Shown in pieces: positions 21,486 through 30,907 of a stretch of 64,000 nt of DNA. The number at the start of each line of letters is the position of its first letter. Positions within the stretch are counted from its first letter, which is position 1. The notes beneath the pieces are model-generated. The model was not told the DNA's origin, searched no databases, and saw only the letters and a list, made by a program, of their open reading frames with translations. The position numbers and the translations under genes were made by a program. Origin of the DNA: Pseudoxanthomonas sp. X-1 (GTDB taxonomy: Bacteria > Pseudomonadota > Gammaproteobacteria > Xanthomonadales > Xanthomonadaceae); contig NZ_CP083376.1 in the NCBI RefSeq assembly GCF_020042665.1, positions 1,400,001 to 1,464,000 on the forward strand. The letters are read 5' to 3'.

Positions 21486-23570
21486 ATGGGCATGGAGCGA
21501 AGACTGCGTGTGCTGTTTCCCGGACTGCTGCTGATCGCGGCGCTGTTGACCCTGGCGCTGGCGCGCACGATGGTCGGCACCGCCCGCGACGGCCTGACCC
21601 TCGACGAGCCCTATCACTACGCCGCCGGCGTGTCCTATGCGCGGCTGGGCGACTACCGGATCAATCCCGAGCACCCGCCGCTGGCCAAGCTGTGGACCGG
21701 ATGGCTGACGCCCTCGTCGGTGGTGCTGCCGCCGCTGCGCGAACTGCACGAGAAGGACGACGAGCGCATCTACACCCAGTCCATGGCCTACCTGGACAAC
21801 GCGCCGGCCGACACCCAGCACCACATCCGCGTGGCGATGTTCGCGCTCAACCTGCTCCTGCTGGCCGCGCTGGCGCTGCTGGTGTGGAAGGTGGCGGGCC
21901 TGTGGTGGGCGGCCGGGCTGCTGGCCTGGCTGGCGGTGGATCCCACGGTCGGCGCGCACCTGCCGGTGCTGATGACCGACCTGCCGGTGGCCCTCGCCCT
22001 GGGCCTGAGCGCGGCCAGCGCGGCCTGGCTGGCCAGCACCTGGCGCTGGCCGGCCTGGGTGGCCTTCGCGCTGTCGGCGGGACTGGCGCTCGGGTCCAAG
22101 CACTCGGCGCCGGGCGCGCTGGCCGGCATCGGCGTGGCGCTGCTGCTGGCCGCGGCGTGGCGGCACTGGCGCAGCCGGCGCGACGCGCTGCCCGGCGCGC
22201 ACGAGCGCGGCGCGACCCTGCTGGCGCGGTGGGCGGCGGTGGCGCTGGCGGCCCTGGTCGCGGTGGCCGTGCTGTGGTCGTTCTACGGCTTCCGCTTCCA
22301 CGCCGGGCGCGATGGCAGCGATGCCTTCAACCGGCCGACGGCGCCCAAGATCGACGACCTGGCCTCGCCGATGCAGCGCAGGGTGCTGCACGCGCTGGAC
22401 GACGCCCGCCTGCTGCCGCGCGCCTACTTGTGGGGCATGGCCGACACGCTGCGTGCCGGCGTGGAGGGGCGCGGCCAGCGCGAGCACAAGCTGTTCGGCC
22501 GCGACTTCAAGGGCGCGCCGCCGTGGTTCTTCTGGCCCGGCGCGCTGGCGGCCAAGATCCCGCTGCCGCTGCTGGCCGGCGCCCTGCTGGGCTTGCTGGC
22601 GCTGTGGCGCGCCCCGCTGTCGAGCGGACAGAAGCACCTGCTGCTGACCATGGGCGCGCTCGGCGCGGCGTACTGGGCCAGCCTGCTCGGCTCGCGCGGC
22701 ACCTACGCCGGCGTGCGGCATGCGTTGCCGCTGTTCCTGCCGCTGGCGACGCTGGCCGGCGCGCTGGCCTGGCGCGCGTCGGTGTCGCTGCGGCGGCGCT
22801 GGCTGCTGCCGCTGGCCTTCGCTCCCACCGCGCTGGCGCTGGTGATGACCGCGCGCGAGCCGCGCCTGTGGGAATACTTCAACGAGCTGGGCGGCGGCAG
22901 CGCCAACGGCTGGCGCAACTTCTCCGACGAGGGTGTGGACCTGGGCCAGCGCCTGCCCGAGATCAGCCGCTGGATGCAGGCCCACCAGCCGCCGGGGACC
23001 ACGCTCTACAACAGTTACATGTACATGCCCGAATGGGTCCGCGGCAGCGGCTCGCCGCTGCGCGAGTACGTCGGCGGCGTGGACGACACCAATGTGGCCG
23101 GGCACTACGCCGGCCTGTTCGTGATGCGGCTCAGCAGCACCATTCCCGAGCCCGAGTACAACTGGAACCCGGCCGTCACCATGCGCAACCTGCACCAGGT
23201 GGGCCGGATCGGCGTGCTGGGCATCTGGCAGGGCCGGATGGACGACAAGCGCCTGCGCGTGCGTGGCCTGTATCGCGAGGTGCTCAAGGAGGTCTACCGC
23301 ACGCCGGCGCCCGACTGGCGTCAGGTGGCCAGGCGCTGCGCGGAGATCCTCGAGGCGGTGCCGTTCGCCACCGGCTGCTATGTCGAACGCGGCAATGCGC
23401 TGGCGCGCCTGGGCGATGTCGCCGGTGCACGCAAGGCCTGGACGGGCGGGGCCGAACAGCTCTCGCCCGACGATCCCATCGGCCTGCAGCTGCGCGCGCT
23501 GGTCAAGGCCAGCGCAGGTGATCGGCTCCCCGCCGACTGGCGCCCGGTGCGCAATCCCAGCCTCGAATGA
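21486..23570 (+). CDS. Polytopic membrane glycosyltransferase, GT39-like (GT-C fold)
   Basis: A 694-residue protein. After the first membrane helix, a periplasmic loop carries TLDEPYHYAAG and RINPEHPPLAKL, the acidic and HPPL motifs of the dolichyl-phosphate-mannose-protein mannosyltransferase family. About nine to eleven hydrophobic segments follow to residue 460, then a soluble C-terminal domain (about 465-694). Such enzymes move a sugar from a polyprenyl-phosphate carrier to protein or lipid A at the periplasmic face. The acceptor is unknown. A start at 21486 (MGMERRL) is taken; the ATG at 21492 is an alternative. It follows the LpxH-like gene by 73 bases. Confidence 0.75.
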   Translation: MGMERRLRVLFPGLLLIAALLTLALARTMVGTARDGLTLDEPYHYAAGVSYARLGDYRINPEHPPLAKLWTGWLTPSSVVLPPLRELHEKDDERIYTQSMAYLDNAPADTQHHIRVAMFALNLLLLAALALLVWKVAGLWWAAGLLAWLAVDPTVGAHLPVLMTDLPVALALGLSAASAAWLASTWRWPAWVAFALSAGLALGSKHSAPGALAGIGVALLLAAAWRHWRSRRDALPGAHERGATLLARWAAVALAALVAVAVLWSFYGFRFHAGRDGSDAFNRPTAPKIDDLASPMQRRVLHALDDARLLPRAYLWGMADTLRAGVEGRGQREHKLFGRDFKGAPPWFFWPGALAAKIPLPLLAGALLGLLALWRAPLSSGQKHLLLTMGALGAAYWASLLGSRGTYAGVRHALPLFLPLATLAGALAWRASVSLRRRWLLPLAFAPTALALVMTAREPRLWEYFNELGGGSANGWRNFSDEGVDLGQRLPEISRWMQAHQPPGTTLYNSYMYMPEWVRGSGSPLREYVGGVDDTNVAGHYAGLFVMRLSSTIPEPEYNWNPAVTMRNLHQVGRIGVLGIWQGRMDDKRLRVRGLYREVLKEVYRTPAPDWRQVARRCAEILEAVPFATGCYVERGNALARLGDVAGARKAWTGGAEQLSPDDPIGLQLRALVKASAGDRLPADWRPVRNPSLE

Positions 23571-23766
23571 GTCGTGGCGTCTGGCCTGATGCATGGGGCG
23601 CATGGCGCCGACGGCGGCGTGCAAGCAGGCATCACCATCAGCTTCAGCCTGCAGCTCAGCCTTGCGGCCCGCGCGGCAAGGGGCGTGACGCGGGCGGGAT
23701 TCGGGCGCTCGCGCGGTGGCGAGGGGACCGGGCGCGCAGCCTCGCCCGCGCAGGCATGATGGCGCC

Positions 23767-24882
23767 ATGGACTCGCTCACCCATCTTCTGCTCGGCGGCG
23801 CCATCGGCGCGGCCATCGCCCCGGCCGGCCAGCGCCGCGCCGCCATCCTGGCCGGCGCGGCGCTCAACACCGTTCCGGACCTGGACGTGCTGCTGCTGCC
23901 GCGGTTCACCGACGATCCGGTCGCGCTGATGACCTGGCATCGCAGCTTCCTGCACTCGGTGTTCGTGCTGCCGCTGATCGGCGCGCTGGTGTGGTGGGTC
24001 TGCCGGGTGCGCGGCACGCGGGTGAATTCGGCGCCGGCGCGCTGGTTCTGGCTGATCCAGGCCTGCCTGCTCAGCCATCCGCTGATGGACGCCTGCACGG
24101 TCTACGGCACCTCGCTGCTGTGGCCGCTGGATGTAGCGCCGGCGATGTGGTCGCTGTTCTTCATCATCGAACCGGCCTTCACCCTGTGGCTGCTGCTGGG
24201 CTGCGTCATCGCCTGGTGCGCGCCGCGCAAGCCGCTGGGCCGGCGCGGCGCGATCGCCGGGCTGGCGCTGGCCGCCTGTGTGCTGGGCGTGGCGGGGCTG
24301 GCCAAATGGAAGGTCGATCGCCAAGCCGAGCGCACGCTGGCGGGCATGGGCCTGGGCGACATGCCGCGCTTCTCCACGCCGATGCCGTTCTCCACGCTGC
24401 TGTGGCGCGTGGTGGCGATGACGCCCTCAGGCTATGTCGATGCCGAGCGCTCGGTGTTCGACACCGGGCCGATGGTCTTCCGCGGCCATGCGTCCAATAC
24501 CCAGGCGCTGGCGGAGGCGATGGGGATCGGCATCCCGGCGGTGACGCGGTTGGACTGGTTCAACCACGGCTTCATGCGCGCGCGGGTGCAGGACGGGCGC
24601 CTGGTGCTGTCCGACCTGCGGATGGGACTGGATCCGGACTACACCTTCAATTTCGCCGTGGCCGAACGGCGCGACCAGGACTGGCAGGCGATCGAGCCCG
24701 AGCAGATCCAGGTGCCGCTGCCGATCTCGGGCATCGCCGGGTTCAGGCGGCTGATCGGCGCGGTGTGGCATCGCACCTGGCATGAGGACGACACACCGCT
24801 GCGCGCGATGATCCTCGCTCCGCAGGCTCAGGCCACGTCGGCGAACGAGGACGCCACGCCGGCTTCCAGCGCGTCGAAGTAG
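23767..24882 (+). CDS. Membrane-bound metal-dependent hydrolase, YdjM-like
   Basis: A 371-residue protein starting MDSLTHLLLGGAIGAAIAP at 23767; an earlier start at 23716 has no support. The N-terminal half has four to five membrane segments with conserved histidines: DSLTH, TWHRSFLHS and LLSHPLMDACTVYG. This is the YdjM/DUF457 pattern, annotated as a probable metal-dependent hydrolase without a known substrate. The C-terminal half is soluble and presumably extracytoplasmic. Its last 55 bases overlap the end of dusB on the other strand, so the genes converge. Confidence 0.8.
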   Translation: MDSLTHLLLGGAIGAAIAPAGQRRAAILAGAALNTVPDLDVLLLPRFTDDPVALMTWHRSFLHSVFVLPLIGALVWWVCRVRGTRVNSAPARWFWLIQACLLSHPLMDACTVYGTSLLWPLDVAPAMWSLFFIIEPAFTLWLLLGCVIAWCAPRKPLGRRGAIAGLALAACVLGVAGLAKWKVDRQAERTLAGMGLGDMPRFSTPMPFSTLLWRVVAMTPSGYVDAERSVFDTGPMVFRGHASNTQALAEAMGIGIPAVTRLDWFNHGFMRARVQDGRLVLSDLRMGLDPDYTFNFAVAERRDQDWQAIEPEQIQVPLPISGIAGFRRLIGAVWHRTWHEDDTPLRAMILAPQAQATSANEDATPASSASK

Positions 24883-25826
24883 TCGCGCGTCAGGCGCAGC
24901 TGTTCCGCCGCGCTCTCGGCGCGGTTGACCACCGCACGGAAGGCCGCGTTCTCCGGCCGGTCCTTCGCGTACCAGCCCAGGTGCTTGCGCGCGATGCGCA
25001 CGCCCTGCGGCTCGCCGTAGAAGTCGTGCAGGGCCTGCAGATGGCCGAGCAGGATGTCGCGCACCTCGCCGATGGGCGGCGGCGGTAGGTCCTCGCCGGT
25101 GGCCAGGTAATGGGCGATCTCGCGGAAGATCCACGGCCGGCCCTGCGCGGCGCGTCCCACCAGCACCGCGTCGGCGCCGGTATCGCGCAGCACCTGTGCG
25201 GCCTTGCGCGGCGAATCGACGTCGCCATTGGCGAACACGGGGATGTCCAGGGCGGCCTTGATCGCGGCGATGGTGTCGTACTCGGCCACGCCGGTGTACT
25301 GCTGGTCGCGCGTGCGCCCGTGCACGGCCAGGGCGGCGATGCCGGCGTCCTGGGCGATGCGGGCGATGGTCGGCGCGTTGCGGTGCTGGGCGTCCCAGCC
25401 GGTGCGGATCTTCAGTGTCACCGGCACGTCCACCGCCTTGACCACCGCCGCGACGATGCGCGCCACCAGCGCTTCGTCGCGCATCAGCGCCGAGCCGGCC
25501 CAGGCGTTGCACACCTTCTTGGCCGGGCAGCCCATGTTGATGTCGATGATCTGCGCGCCGTGGTCGACGTTGTAGCGCGCCGCCTCGGCCAGCTGCGCGG
25601 GCTCGGTGCCGGCGATCTGCACGCTGACCGGCGCCGGTTCGCCGTCATGGTCCATGCGCCGCAGCGACTTGTCGGTGCTCCAGAAGCGCGGATCGGAAAT
25701 GGTCATCTCCGAGACGGCCAGGCCCGCGCCCAGCCGCTTGCACAGCTGCCGGAACGGCTTGTCGGTGACCCCGGCCATCGGCGCCAGGATCAGCGGCGGT
25801 TCGATCTTGTAGGGGCCGATGTGCAT
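24828..25826 (-). CDS. dusB: tRNA-dihydrouridine synthase B
   Basis: A 332-residue FMN enzyme that reduces specific uridines in the tRNA D-loop. MHIGPYKIEPPLILAPMAGVTDKPFR at 25826 is the typical start; a longer open frame to 25913 is not used. Motifs are SEMTISDPRFW, INMGCPAKKVCNAWAGSALM with the catalytic Cys, VTLKIRTGWD, AVHGRTRDQQYTG, VFANGDVDSP and the FMN-binding VLVGRAAQGRPW. In many gammaproteobacteria dusB precedes fis; here the downstream gene is a convergent YdjM-like gene, so that linkage is missing. Confidence 0.96.
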   Translation of the reverse strand: MHIGPYKIEPPLILAPMAGVTDKPFRQLCKRLGAGLAVSEMTISDPRFWSTDKSLRRMDHDGEPAPVSVQIAGTEPAQLAEAARYNVDHGAQIIDINMGCPAKKVCNAWAGSALMRDEALVARIVAAVVKAVDVPVTLKIRTGWDAQHRNAPTIARIAQDAGIAALAVHGRTRDQQYTGVAEYDTIAAIKAALDIPVFANGDVDSPRKAAQVLRDTGADAVLVGRAAQGRPWIFREIAHYLATGEDLPPPPIGEVRDILLGHLQALHDFYGEPQGVRIARKHLGWYAKDRPENAAFRAVVNRAESAAEQLRLTRDYFDALEAGVASSFADVA

Positions 25827-25990
25827 GGAGGAGCAGCGAGCGAAGATGGGTGAGGGGAGCGCTGCCTCGCGCTTCGAGCGGATGGCGTCGGGCGGAGGGG
25901 CATTCCGCTCCATCCGCCGAGGCCGGTGGGCGAAACGCGTTTACCGAGCCGGCGTTCCGGCAAAGCTCCTTGCCCGCTTTCGCGCACTTC

Positions 25991-26950
25991 TCAGCCGGCC
26001 GCCGGCGTCAGCCGCGGCATCGACACCGCCGCGCCTTCGTGCTCGGTCGAGCGCGCGGCGAAGCGGTTTGCGAAGCGCACGTGCAGGTTGAACGCCGCCT
26101 GCGGCGCATATGCCAGCGACGCGGCCAGCGCGCCGTTGAACGCATCGCCCGCGCCGGTGGTGTCCACCGTCTGCGCCGCGTCGGCCGCCACGCGGTAGTA
26201 GGCCTGCGCGTCGCCGCGCAGATGCTCGTCCTCGTGCGAGACGAAGGCCCCGACCGCCCCCAGGGTGATGACCACCGTGCCGCCGGGCAGCAGCTGGCGG
26301 CACAGGCTGTGCAGCGTGTTGCCGTCGAGGGCCGCCACATCGTCGCCTTCCATGCGCTGGCCGACATGGCGGCCCAGCAGGGCGGCGAACTCGGTCTCGT
26401 TCGGCGTCAGGATGTCGCTCTGGCGCAGCAGCGCGATGCTGGCTACGGCGTTGGCCGGGGCGGGGTTGAGGATGGTGGCCACGCCCGCGGCACGCGCGCT
26501 GGTCAGTGCCGCCTCGATGCTCTCCAGCGGCGACTCCAGCTGCGCCAGCACCACCTGCGCGCCGGCCAGCAGCGGCTGCTGTTCGGCGATGAAGCCGGGG
26601 CTCAGGGTGAAGTTGGCGCCGGGGCCGATCACGATGGTGTTGCGGCCGTGGTTGTCCACATAGATGCCGCCGGTGCCGGTGGGCTCGTCGCTGGGCTCGG
26701 CCACCAGGCGCACGCCGTCCTGCTCGGCCAGGCCGCGCGCCATCGCGCCACCGGCATCGCCGCCCAGCGCGCACACGAACGTGGTCGCCGCGCCCGCGCG
26801 CGCCGCCGCGATGGCCTGGTTGAAGCCCTTGCCGCCGGGGCCGGAGCTGTAGCGCCCGGCGATCGTGGCGCCGGCGGCGGGCAGCGCATCGCAGCGCCAG
26901 ACGTGGTCGACATTGAACGAGCCGACGACAACGACAGAACTCATAGACAT
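25991..26950 (-). CDS. rbsK: Ribokinase
   Basis: A 319-residue PfkB-family kinase that phosphorylates ribose at O5. The N-terminal SSGPGGKGFNQAIAAARAGA is the ribokinase substrate motif. TPNETEF lies mid-protein, and the C-terminal DTTGAGDAFNGAL contains the catalytic Asp and anion hole. The frame opens with ATG at 26950; a second ATG at 26944 has a slightly better-spaced GAAGAG. It lies downstream of, and in the same direction as, a nucleoside transporter but is separated from it by a terminator. Together they suggest nucleoside uptake and ribose salvage. Confidence 0.93.
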   Translation of the reverse strand: MSMSSVVVVGSFNVDHVWRCDALPAAGATIAGRYSSGPGGKGFNQAIAAARAGAATTFVCALGGDAGGAMARGLAEQDGVRLVAEPSDEPTGTGGIYVDNHGRNTIVIGPGANFTLSPGFIAEQQPLLAGAQVVLAQLESPLESIEAALTSARAAGVATILNPAPANAVASIALLRQSDILTPNETEFAALLGRHVGQRMEGDDVAALDGNTLHSLCRQLLPGGTVVITLGAVGAFVSHEDEHLRGDAQAYYRVAADAAQTVDTTGAGDAFNGALAASLAYAPQAAFNLHVRFANRFAARSTEHEGAAVSMPRLTPAAG

Positions 26951-26970
26951 CTCTTCTTCGAATCCAACAT

Positions 26971-26996
26971 AAAAACGGCGGCCGCAAAGCCGCCGT
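26971..26996 (-). terminator. Terminator between the nucleoside transporter and ribokinase
   Basis: Stem ACGGCGGC/GCCGCCGT (26975-26982 and 26989-26996) with a 6-base loop, followed on the minus strand by GTTTTTATG. It sits 100 bases past the transporter stop and 20 bases before ribokinase, so it probably separates the two units or attenuates between them. Confidence 0.75.
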
Positions 26997-27096
26997 CGGG
27001 GGCATCAGTATGCCGCAGCGCGGCACGGGCCTAGCGGCGAACGGCGTCCGCAATGCTGAACGAGGCGCGCGCCGTCAGCGCGCGCGGCGGCTTGGT

Positions 27097-28395
27097 TCAG
27101 CTGAAGTGGCTCAGCACCCCGGCGATGGTGGCGGTCATGAAGGTGGCGATCGAGCCACCCAGCACCGCGCGCAGGCCGAAACGCGCCAGGTCCGCGCGAC
27201 GCTCCGGAGCCAGGCCGCCGATGCCGCCGATCTGGATCGCGATCGAGCTGAAGTTGGCGAAGCCGCACAGCGCATAGGTCGCGATCAGGCTGCCGTCGGC
27301 GCTGAGCGAGACGCCGGGCACCTGGCCGTTCACGATGCGCGCCAGCTCGGTGTAGGCGACGAACTCGTTGATCACGACCTTCTGCCCGATCAGCGAGCCC
27401 ACCGTGGTCGCATCCCCCCACGGCGTGCCAATCACCCAGGCCACCGGCGCCAGCACATAGCCCAGGATCGTGGCCAGGTTGGTCGGCCGGCCGATCGCGG
27501 CGGCCAGGCCGCTCCACTCGCCGAACCAGGTCAGCGGCGCATTGAGCAGGGCGATCAGCGCGATGAAGGCCAGCAGCATCGCGCCGATGTTCAGCGCCAG
27601 GCGCAGGCCGTCGCCGGCGCCGGCCGCGGCCGCGTCGATGATGTTGCTGGTGGTCTTCTCCACTTCCATCTTGACCGTGCCGCGCGTCAGCGGCGTGCCG
27701 GTCTCGGGGATCAGGATCTTGGACACCACTAGCGTGGCCGGCGCGGCCATGATCGAGGCCGCCAGCAGATGCTTGGCGTAGAAGGCCTGCTGCACCGGAT
27801 CGCCGTTGCCCAGCATGCCCACATAGGCCGCCAGCACGCCGCCGGCGATGTGGGCCATGCCGCCGATCATCATCGTGATCAGCTCCGACTCGGTCATCCG
27901 GGGGATGTACGGACGCACGGTCAGCGGCGCCTCGGTCTGGCCGATGAAGACGCTGGCGCAGACGCTGGTGGTTTCCGCGCCGGAGACGCGCATCACCTTG
28001 GTGATCGCCCAGGCCATGGCCCGCACCACCGCCTGCATCACGCCCAGGTGGTAGAGCACGCCCATCAGCGCGGAGAAGAAGATGATGGTGGGCAGCACCT
28101 GGAAGGCGAAGATGAAGCCCGCCTTGGGCACGTCCATCAGGCTGCCGAAGATGAAGTTGGAGCCTTCGCCGACGAAGCTCAGCACCTTCACGAACACCTT
28201 GCCCAGCCAGTCGAAGACATCGCGCCCGCCGGGCACCAGCAGCACCAGCGCGGCGAAGCCGATCTGCAGCGCCACGCCGGTCACCACCAGGCGCCAGTCC
28301 ACCGCGCGCTTGTTGTTGGAGAACAGCCAGGTGATGCCCAGCAGCACGACCAGCCCGAACAGGCCGAACGCGGCCCGCGATACACCTTCCAGCAT
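27097..28395 (-). CDS. Concentrative nucleoside transporter, NupC family
   Basis: A 432-residue inner-membrane protein with about ten hydrophobic segments. The CNT motifs are clear: GFIFAFQVLPTIIFFSALMGVLYHLG, the GAETTSVCASVFIGQTEAPLTVRPYIPRMTESEL region that binds nucleoside and sodium, and ALCGFANFSSIAIQIGGIGGLAPERR near the end. The ATG at 28395 follows TTGGGGAT and is preferred over an in-frame GTG at 28413. It imports nucleosides with Na+ or H+. The exact specificity (NupC versus NupX type) is not decided. Confidence 0.93.
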   Translation of the reverse strand: MLEGVSRAAFGLFGLVVLLGITWLFSNNKRAVDWRLVVTGVALQIGFAALVLLVPGGRDVFDWLGKVFVKVLSFVGEGSNFIFGSLMDVPKAGFIFAFQVLPTIIFFSALMGVLYHLGVMQAVVRAMAWAITKVMRVSGAETTSVCASVFIGQTEAPLTVRPYIPRMTESELITMMIGGMAHIAGGVLAAYVGMLGNGDPVQQAFYAKHLLAASIMAAPATLVVSKILIPETGTPLTRGTVKMEVEKTTSNIIDAAAAGAGDGLRLALNIGAMLLAFIALIALLNAPLTWFGEWSGLAAAIGRPTNLATILGYVLAPVAWVIGTPWGDATTVGSLIGQKVVINEFVAYTELARIVNGQVPGVSLSADGSLIATYALCGFANFSSIAIQIGGIGGLAPERRADLARFGLRAVLGGSIATFMTATIAGVLSHFS

Positions 28396-28550
28396 TGCGA
28401 TCCCCAAGACCACGCGACGTCGAAGCGATGCAGCCTAAGTGAGGGGGACGGGCGCGGCAAGGCGAAGCCGGCCCGCCGCGTGGCCACGGGGCGCCGGAGG
28501 TGGGGATGCCGCCCGGGCCGGCGCGCTTCGCGCGGCGGTGCGCGCCGGGC

Positions 28551-29462
28551 TCAGCGGCAGGGCACGGCGGCCGGATCGTCCGGCCGCAGCGCCAGGTCGG
28601 CCGAGACCGGCGCGGCCAGCGCCCGGCTGCCGAAGGCCTCGCGGAACAGCCGCTGCGCCTGGCGCTCGGCCTCGACGCGCTGGCGTGGATCCAGCGCCGG
28701 GGCGGCCGGCGCGGGGATGGCCTGCAGATAGGACAGCAGCAGCCGGTAGCGATAGGCCAGGGCCGCATCGTCGGCCACCCGCGCATCGAGCAGGCCGTGG
28801 TCGTCGCTGTAGGCATCGGCCAGCAGCAGCGCGGCGCGCGGGTCGCCCGCCTGCAGGGCGCGCTGCAGGATCGGCACGGCGTCGCGGTACCAGTCGGCGA
28901 AACCCGGGTCCTGCAGGTAGCGTTCGTGGTCCTGTGCCTGCGCCGCCTGCGGGAACGGGCCGGCGGCGTAGCGCAGCATCGCGTCGCGGTTGCCCGCCAG
29001 CGCCGCCTGGCGCAGATAGAACGCGGCCTTGGTGCGCAGCGCGTCGTCCACGCCCTGGCAGCGATCGCGGCCGGTCTCGGCGGGCGAGGGCGCGGCGCAG
29101 AGCAGCAGCTCCACCCCGATCCGGCAGGCGGCCATCGCCTCGCCGGCATCGGCCCGGCGCAGGACGGCCTGCAGATTGGCGCCCAGCGGTTCGTCCCAGG
29201 GGGGCAGGGCGGATGCGGAGACCGCATCGGTGCGCGCGGTGGCCAGCCCGTCCGGCGCGCCGCGCGCGGCCAACGCCCGCTGCGCCTGCGCGGTCTGCGC
29301 GGCGATCCGTGCCGACAGCGCGGCCGCCTCCTCGGCCTGCCGGCGCCAGCGCCAGACGCCGAAGGCCACGGCCGCCAGGGCCAGCACGCCCATCACCAGG
29401 TTGAAGCGACCACGCGGGCTCACGGCGTGTCCTTGCTCGATCGACCGCGGCAAGTCTGCCAT
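28551..29462 (-). CDS. Membrane-anchored protein of unknown function
   Basis: A protein of about 303 residues with a single membrane anchor (FNLVMGVLALAAVAFGVWRW), then a coiled-coil-prone stretch (EEAAALSARIAAQTAQAQRAL). An alanine-rich helical region follows (CRIGVELLLCAA, RQAALAGNRDAMLRYAAGP, ALQAGDPRAALLLADAYSDD) that looks like tetratricopeptide or Sel1-type repeats. The start is uncertain: ATG at 29462 is chosen because the longer frame to 29561 would run into the haem-locus Fur box. I do not recognise a named family. Confidence 0.65.
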   Translation of the reverse strand: MADLPRSIEQGHAVSPRGRFNLVMGVLALAAVAFGVWRWRRQAEEAAALSARIAAQTAQAQRALAARGAPDGLATARTDAVSASALPPWDEPLGANLQAVLRRADAGEAMAACRIGVELLLCAAPSPAETGRDRCQGVDDALRTKAAFYLRQAALAGNRDAMLRYAAGPFPQAAQAQDHERYLQDPGFADWYRDAVPILQRALQAGDPRAALLLADAYSDDHGLLDARVADDAALAYRYRLLLSYLQAIPAPAAPALDPRQRVEAERQAQRLFREAFGSRALAAPVSADLALRPDDPAAVPCR

Positions 29463-29559
29463 GTGCCCCGTGCATCCCGCGCCGTCACCCAGGTGCGCGG
29501 GCCGCGGATGGGAAGCGCGAACACGATCGAAGAAATCGATCATGGACATTTGACTCTTC

Positions 29560-29578
29560 AATGAGAATGATTATCATC
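29560..29578 (+). promoter_or_regulatory. Fur box upstream of hemP
   Basis: AATGAGAATGATTATCATC closely matches the 19-bp Fur operator consensus, with the GATTATCAT half intact. It ends 28 bases before the hemP start. It predicts iron-repressed expression of the haem-uptake genes. Confidence 0.9.
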
Positions 29579-29605
29579 CACGTCGAACCACACAGGAGTC
29601 GTGCC

Positions 29606-29800
29606 ATGTCCGCCAACACCATCGCCTTCCCCCATGCCGACACGCGCGCGGCCGAGCGCGGTCCGCGCGCGGTGCCGCCGGCCGAGACCCTCGACAGCGA
29701 AGCGCTGCTCAAGGGCCGCCGCGAGATCCTGATCCAGCACGGCGACCGCGTGTACCGCCTGCGCCATACCAGCAACGACAAGCTGATCCTGACCAAGTAA
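29606..29800 (+). CDS. hemP: Hemin uptake protein HemP
   Basis: A 64-residue protein. The C-terminal signature LLKGRREILIQHGDRVYRLRHTSNDKLILTK is the HemP family motif. The ATG at 29606 has CAGGAG upstream; an in-frame ATG at 29561 lies inside the Fur box and is rejected. HemP is found at the head of haem-uptake loci and in some bacteria is needed for haem-receptor expression. A GC hairpin without a T-tract (29813-29832) follows and could protect or attenuate the transcript. Confidence 0.93.
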   Translation: MSANTIAFPHADTRAAERGPRAVPPAETLDSEALLKGRREILIQHGDRVYRLRHTSNDKLILTK

Positions 29801-29973
29801 GTCATCAGGTTCGCGGGCGCCGGAGCGCCCGCTGCCGTGTTCGCGCCCGCACCGCGCGGCGCGGCGGCCCCGGACGCGCGGCGATGGATCTCCCTCTCTC
29901 TCCCCGTCGCCGCGCGCGGACCGCTGTCGCCGCCCCGGTGCACTTGTCCGACCACCCGCCCCAGGAGCCGGTC

Positions 29974-30606
29974 ATGACCCTCGCCCCGACCGCGACGCCC
30001 CCACGCGCCGACGCGACCCGTGCGCTGCCGCTGCCGCAGCAGCTGGCCGCGCTGGGCACCGTGCTGTGCCTGTATCGCGCCCAGCAGGGCAGTGAGTTGG
30101 CCGGCTGGAACCAGGCGGTGCGCGCGGCGGTCCAGGCCGGGGTGGAAAGCGACGGACTGCGCGAGAGCCTGTTGTTCTTCGACCGCGACGGCGCCTGCTG
30201 CTGGCGGCTGTGCCTGCTGCCGGACAGCGACTTCCTGGCGTGGGACCAGCTCAGTGCGCGGCTGCCGGCGCATGCGGCCGGCGCGCCGCAGGGACGTGGG
30301 GTGAGCGAGCGGCTGTGGCAGCGCCTGGCCCGGCGCCTGACCGGCGAGCAGTGGCGCGCCTGCCCGGTGCGCCTGCATGCGCTGGCCGCCTCGGGCGCGC
30401 GGGCGGTGCTGGCCGCCAGCCTGACCCCTGTCTCAGCGCTGGGAGCGAGCGCCACGCGCGCGATCGTGCACGCCGAAGGCGCCGAGCTGGCCGCCTGGGA
30501 CGACTGCTGCTGCGCGCAGGCCGCGCTGCAATCGGTCGGCGTCGGCGCCTCGCACGGCGACCTGGCCGACTATGTCTTCAGGCCCGACCTGAAGACCGGT
30601 CGATGA
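29974..30606 (+). CDS. Haem-locus protein of unknown function (hemin-transport-associated)
   Basis: A 210-residue protein starting MTLAPTATPPRADATRALPL, with AGGAG before the ATG at 29974. An open frame upstream to 29884 is not supported. It is probably cytoplasmic, with no signal peptide, and has several cysteine and tryptophan residues (ACCWRLCLL, WDDCCCAQAAL). Position between hemP and a TonB haem receptor, in the same direction, indicates a role in haem uptake or handling. It might resemble part of an HmuS/HemS-type haem-handling protein, but I cannot show that from motifs. Confidence 0.7.
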   Translation: MTLAPTATPPRADATRALPLPQQLAALGTVLCLYRAQQGSELAGWNQAVRAAVQAGVESDGLRESLLFFDRDGACCWRLCLLPDSDFLAWDQLSARLPAHAAGAPQGRGVSERLWQRLARRLTGEQWRACPVRLHALAASGARAVLAASLTPVSALGASATRAIVHAEGAELAAWDDCCCAQAALQSVGVGASHGDLADYVFRPDLKTGR

Positions 30607-30746
30607 CCTGCCGCGCGCCACCTTCCATGCGCCGCTGGCCCGCCTCGTCCCGTGGCCCGCACTGCCCGCCGGGGACGGACGCGGCCGACCCGGGCGGCGC
30701 CTGCCCGAGGTGAGCGCCGCCCACTGAACCCCAGGCGCCTGCGCCT

Positions 30747-30778
30747 CGCCGAGACGACCTCGCCATGTCGTCTCGGCG
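30747..30778. other. Strong intercistronic hairpin before the haem receptor
   Basis: CGCCGAGACGAC and GTCGTCTCGGCG form a perfect 12-bp stem with an 8-base loop, in the 301-base gap between the accessory gene and the receptor. No T-tract follows, so it looks like a processing or stability element rather than a terminator. I see nothing else in this gap. Confidence 0.6.
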
Positions 30779-30907
30779 TGCCCCGCGTCTCCTGCTGAAC
30801 CTCCCGCGGTGGCCCTGCGCCACTGCGCCTTTTCCTTCCTCCTGGGCGCCAGCCGCGACCGCGCACGGTCGCGCCAGCCTGCCGGGTCACCTTGCAAAGG
30901 GCCTGTC

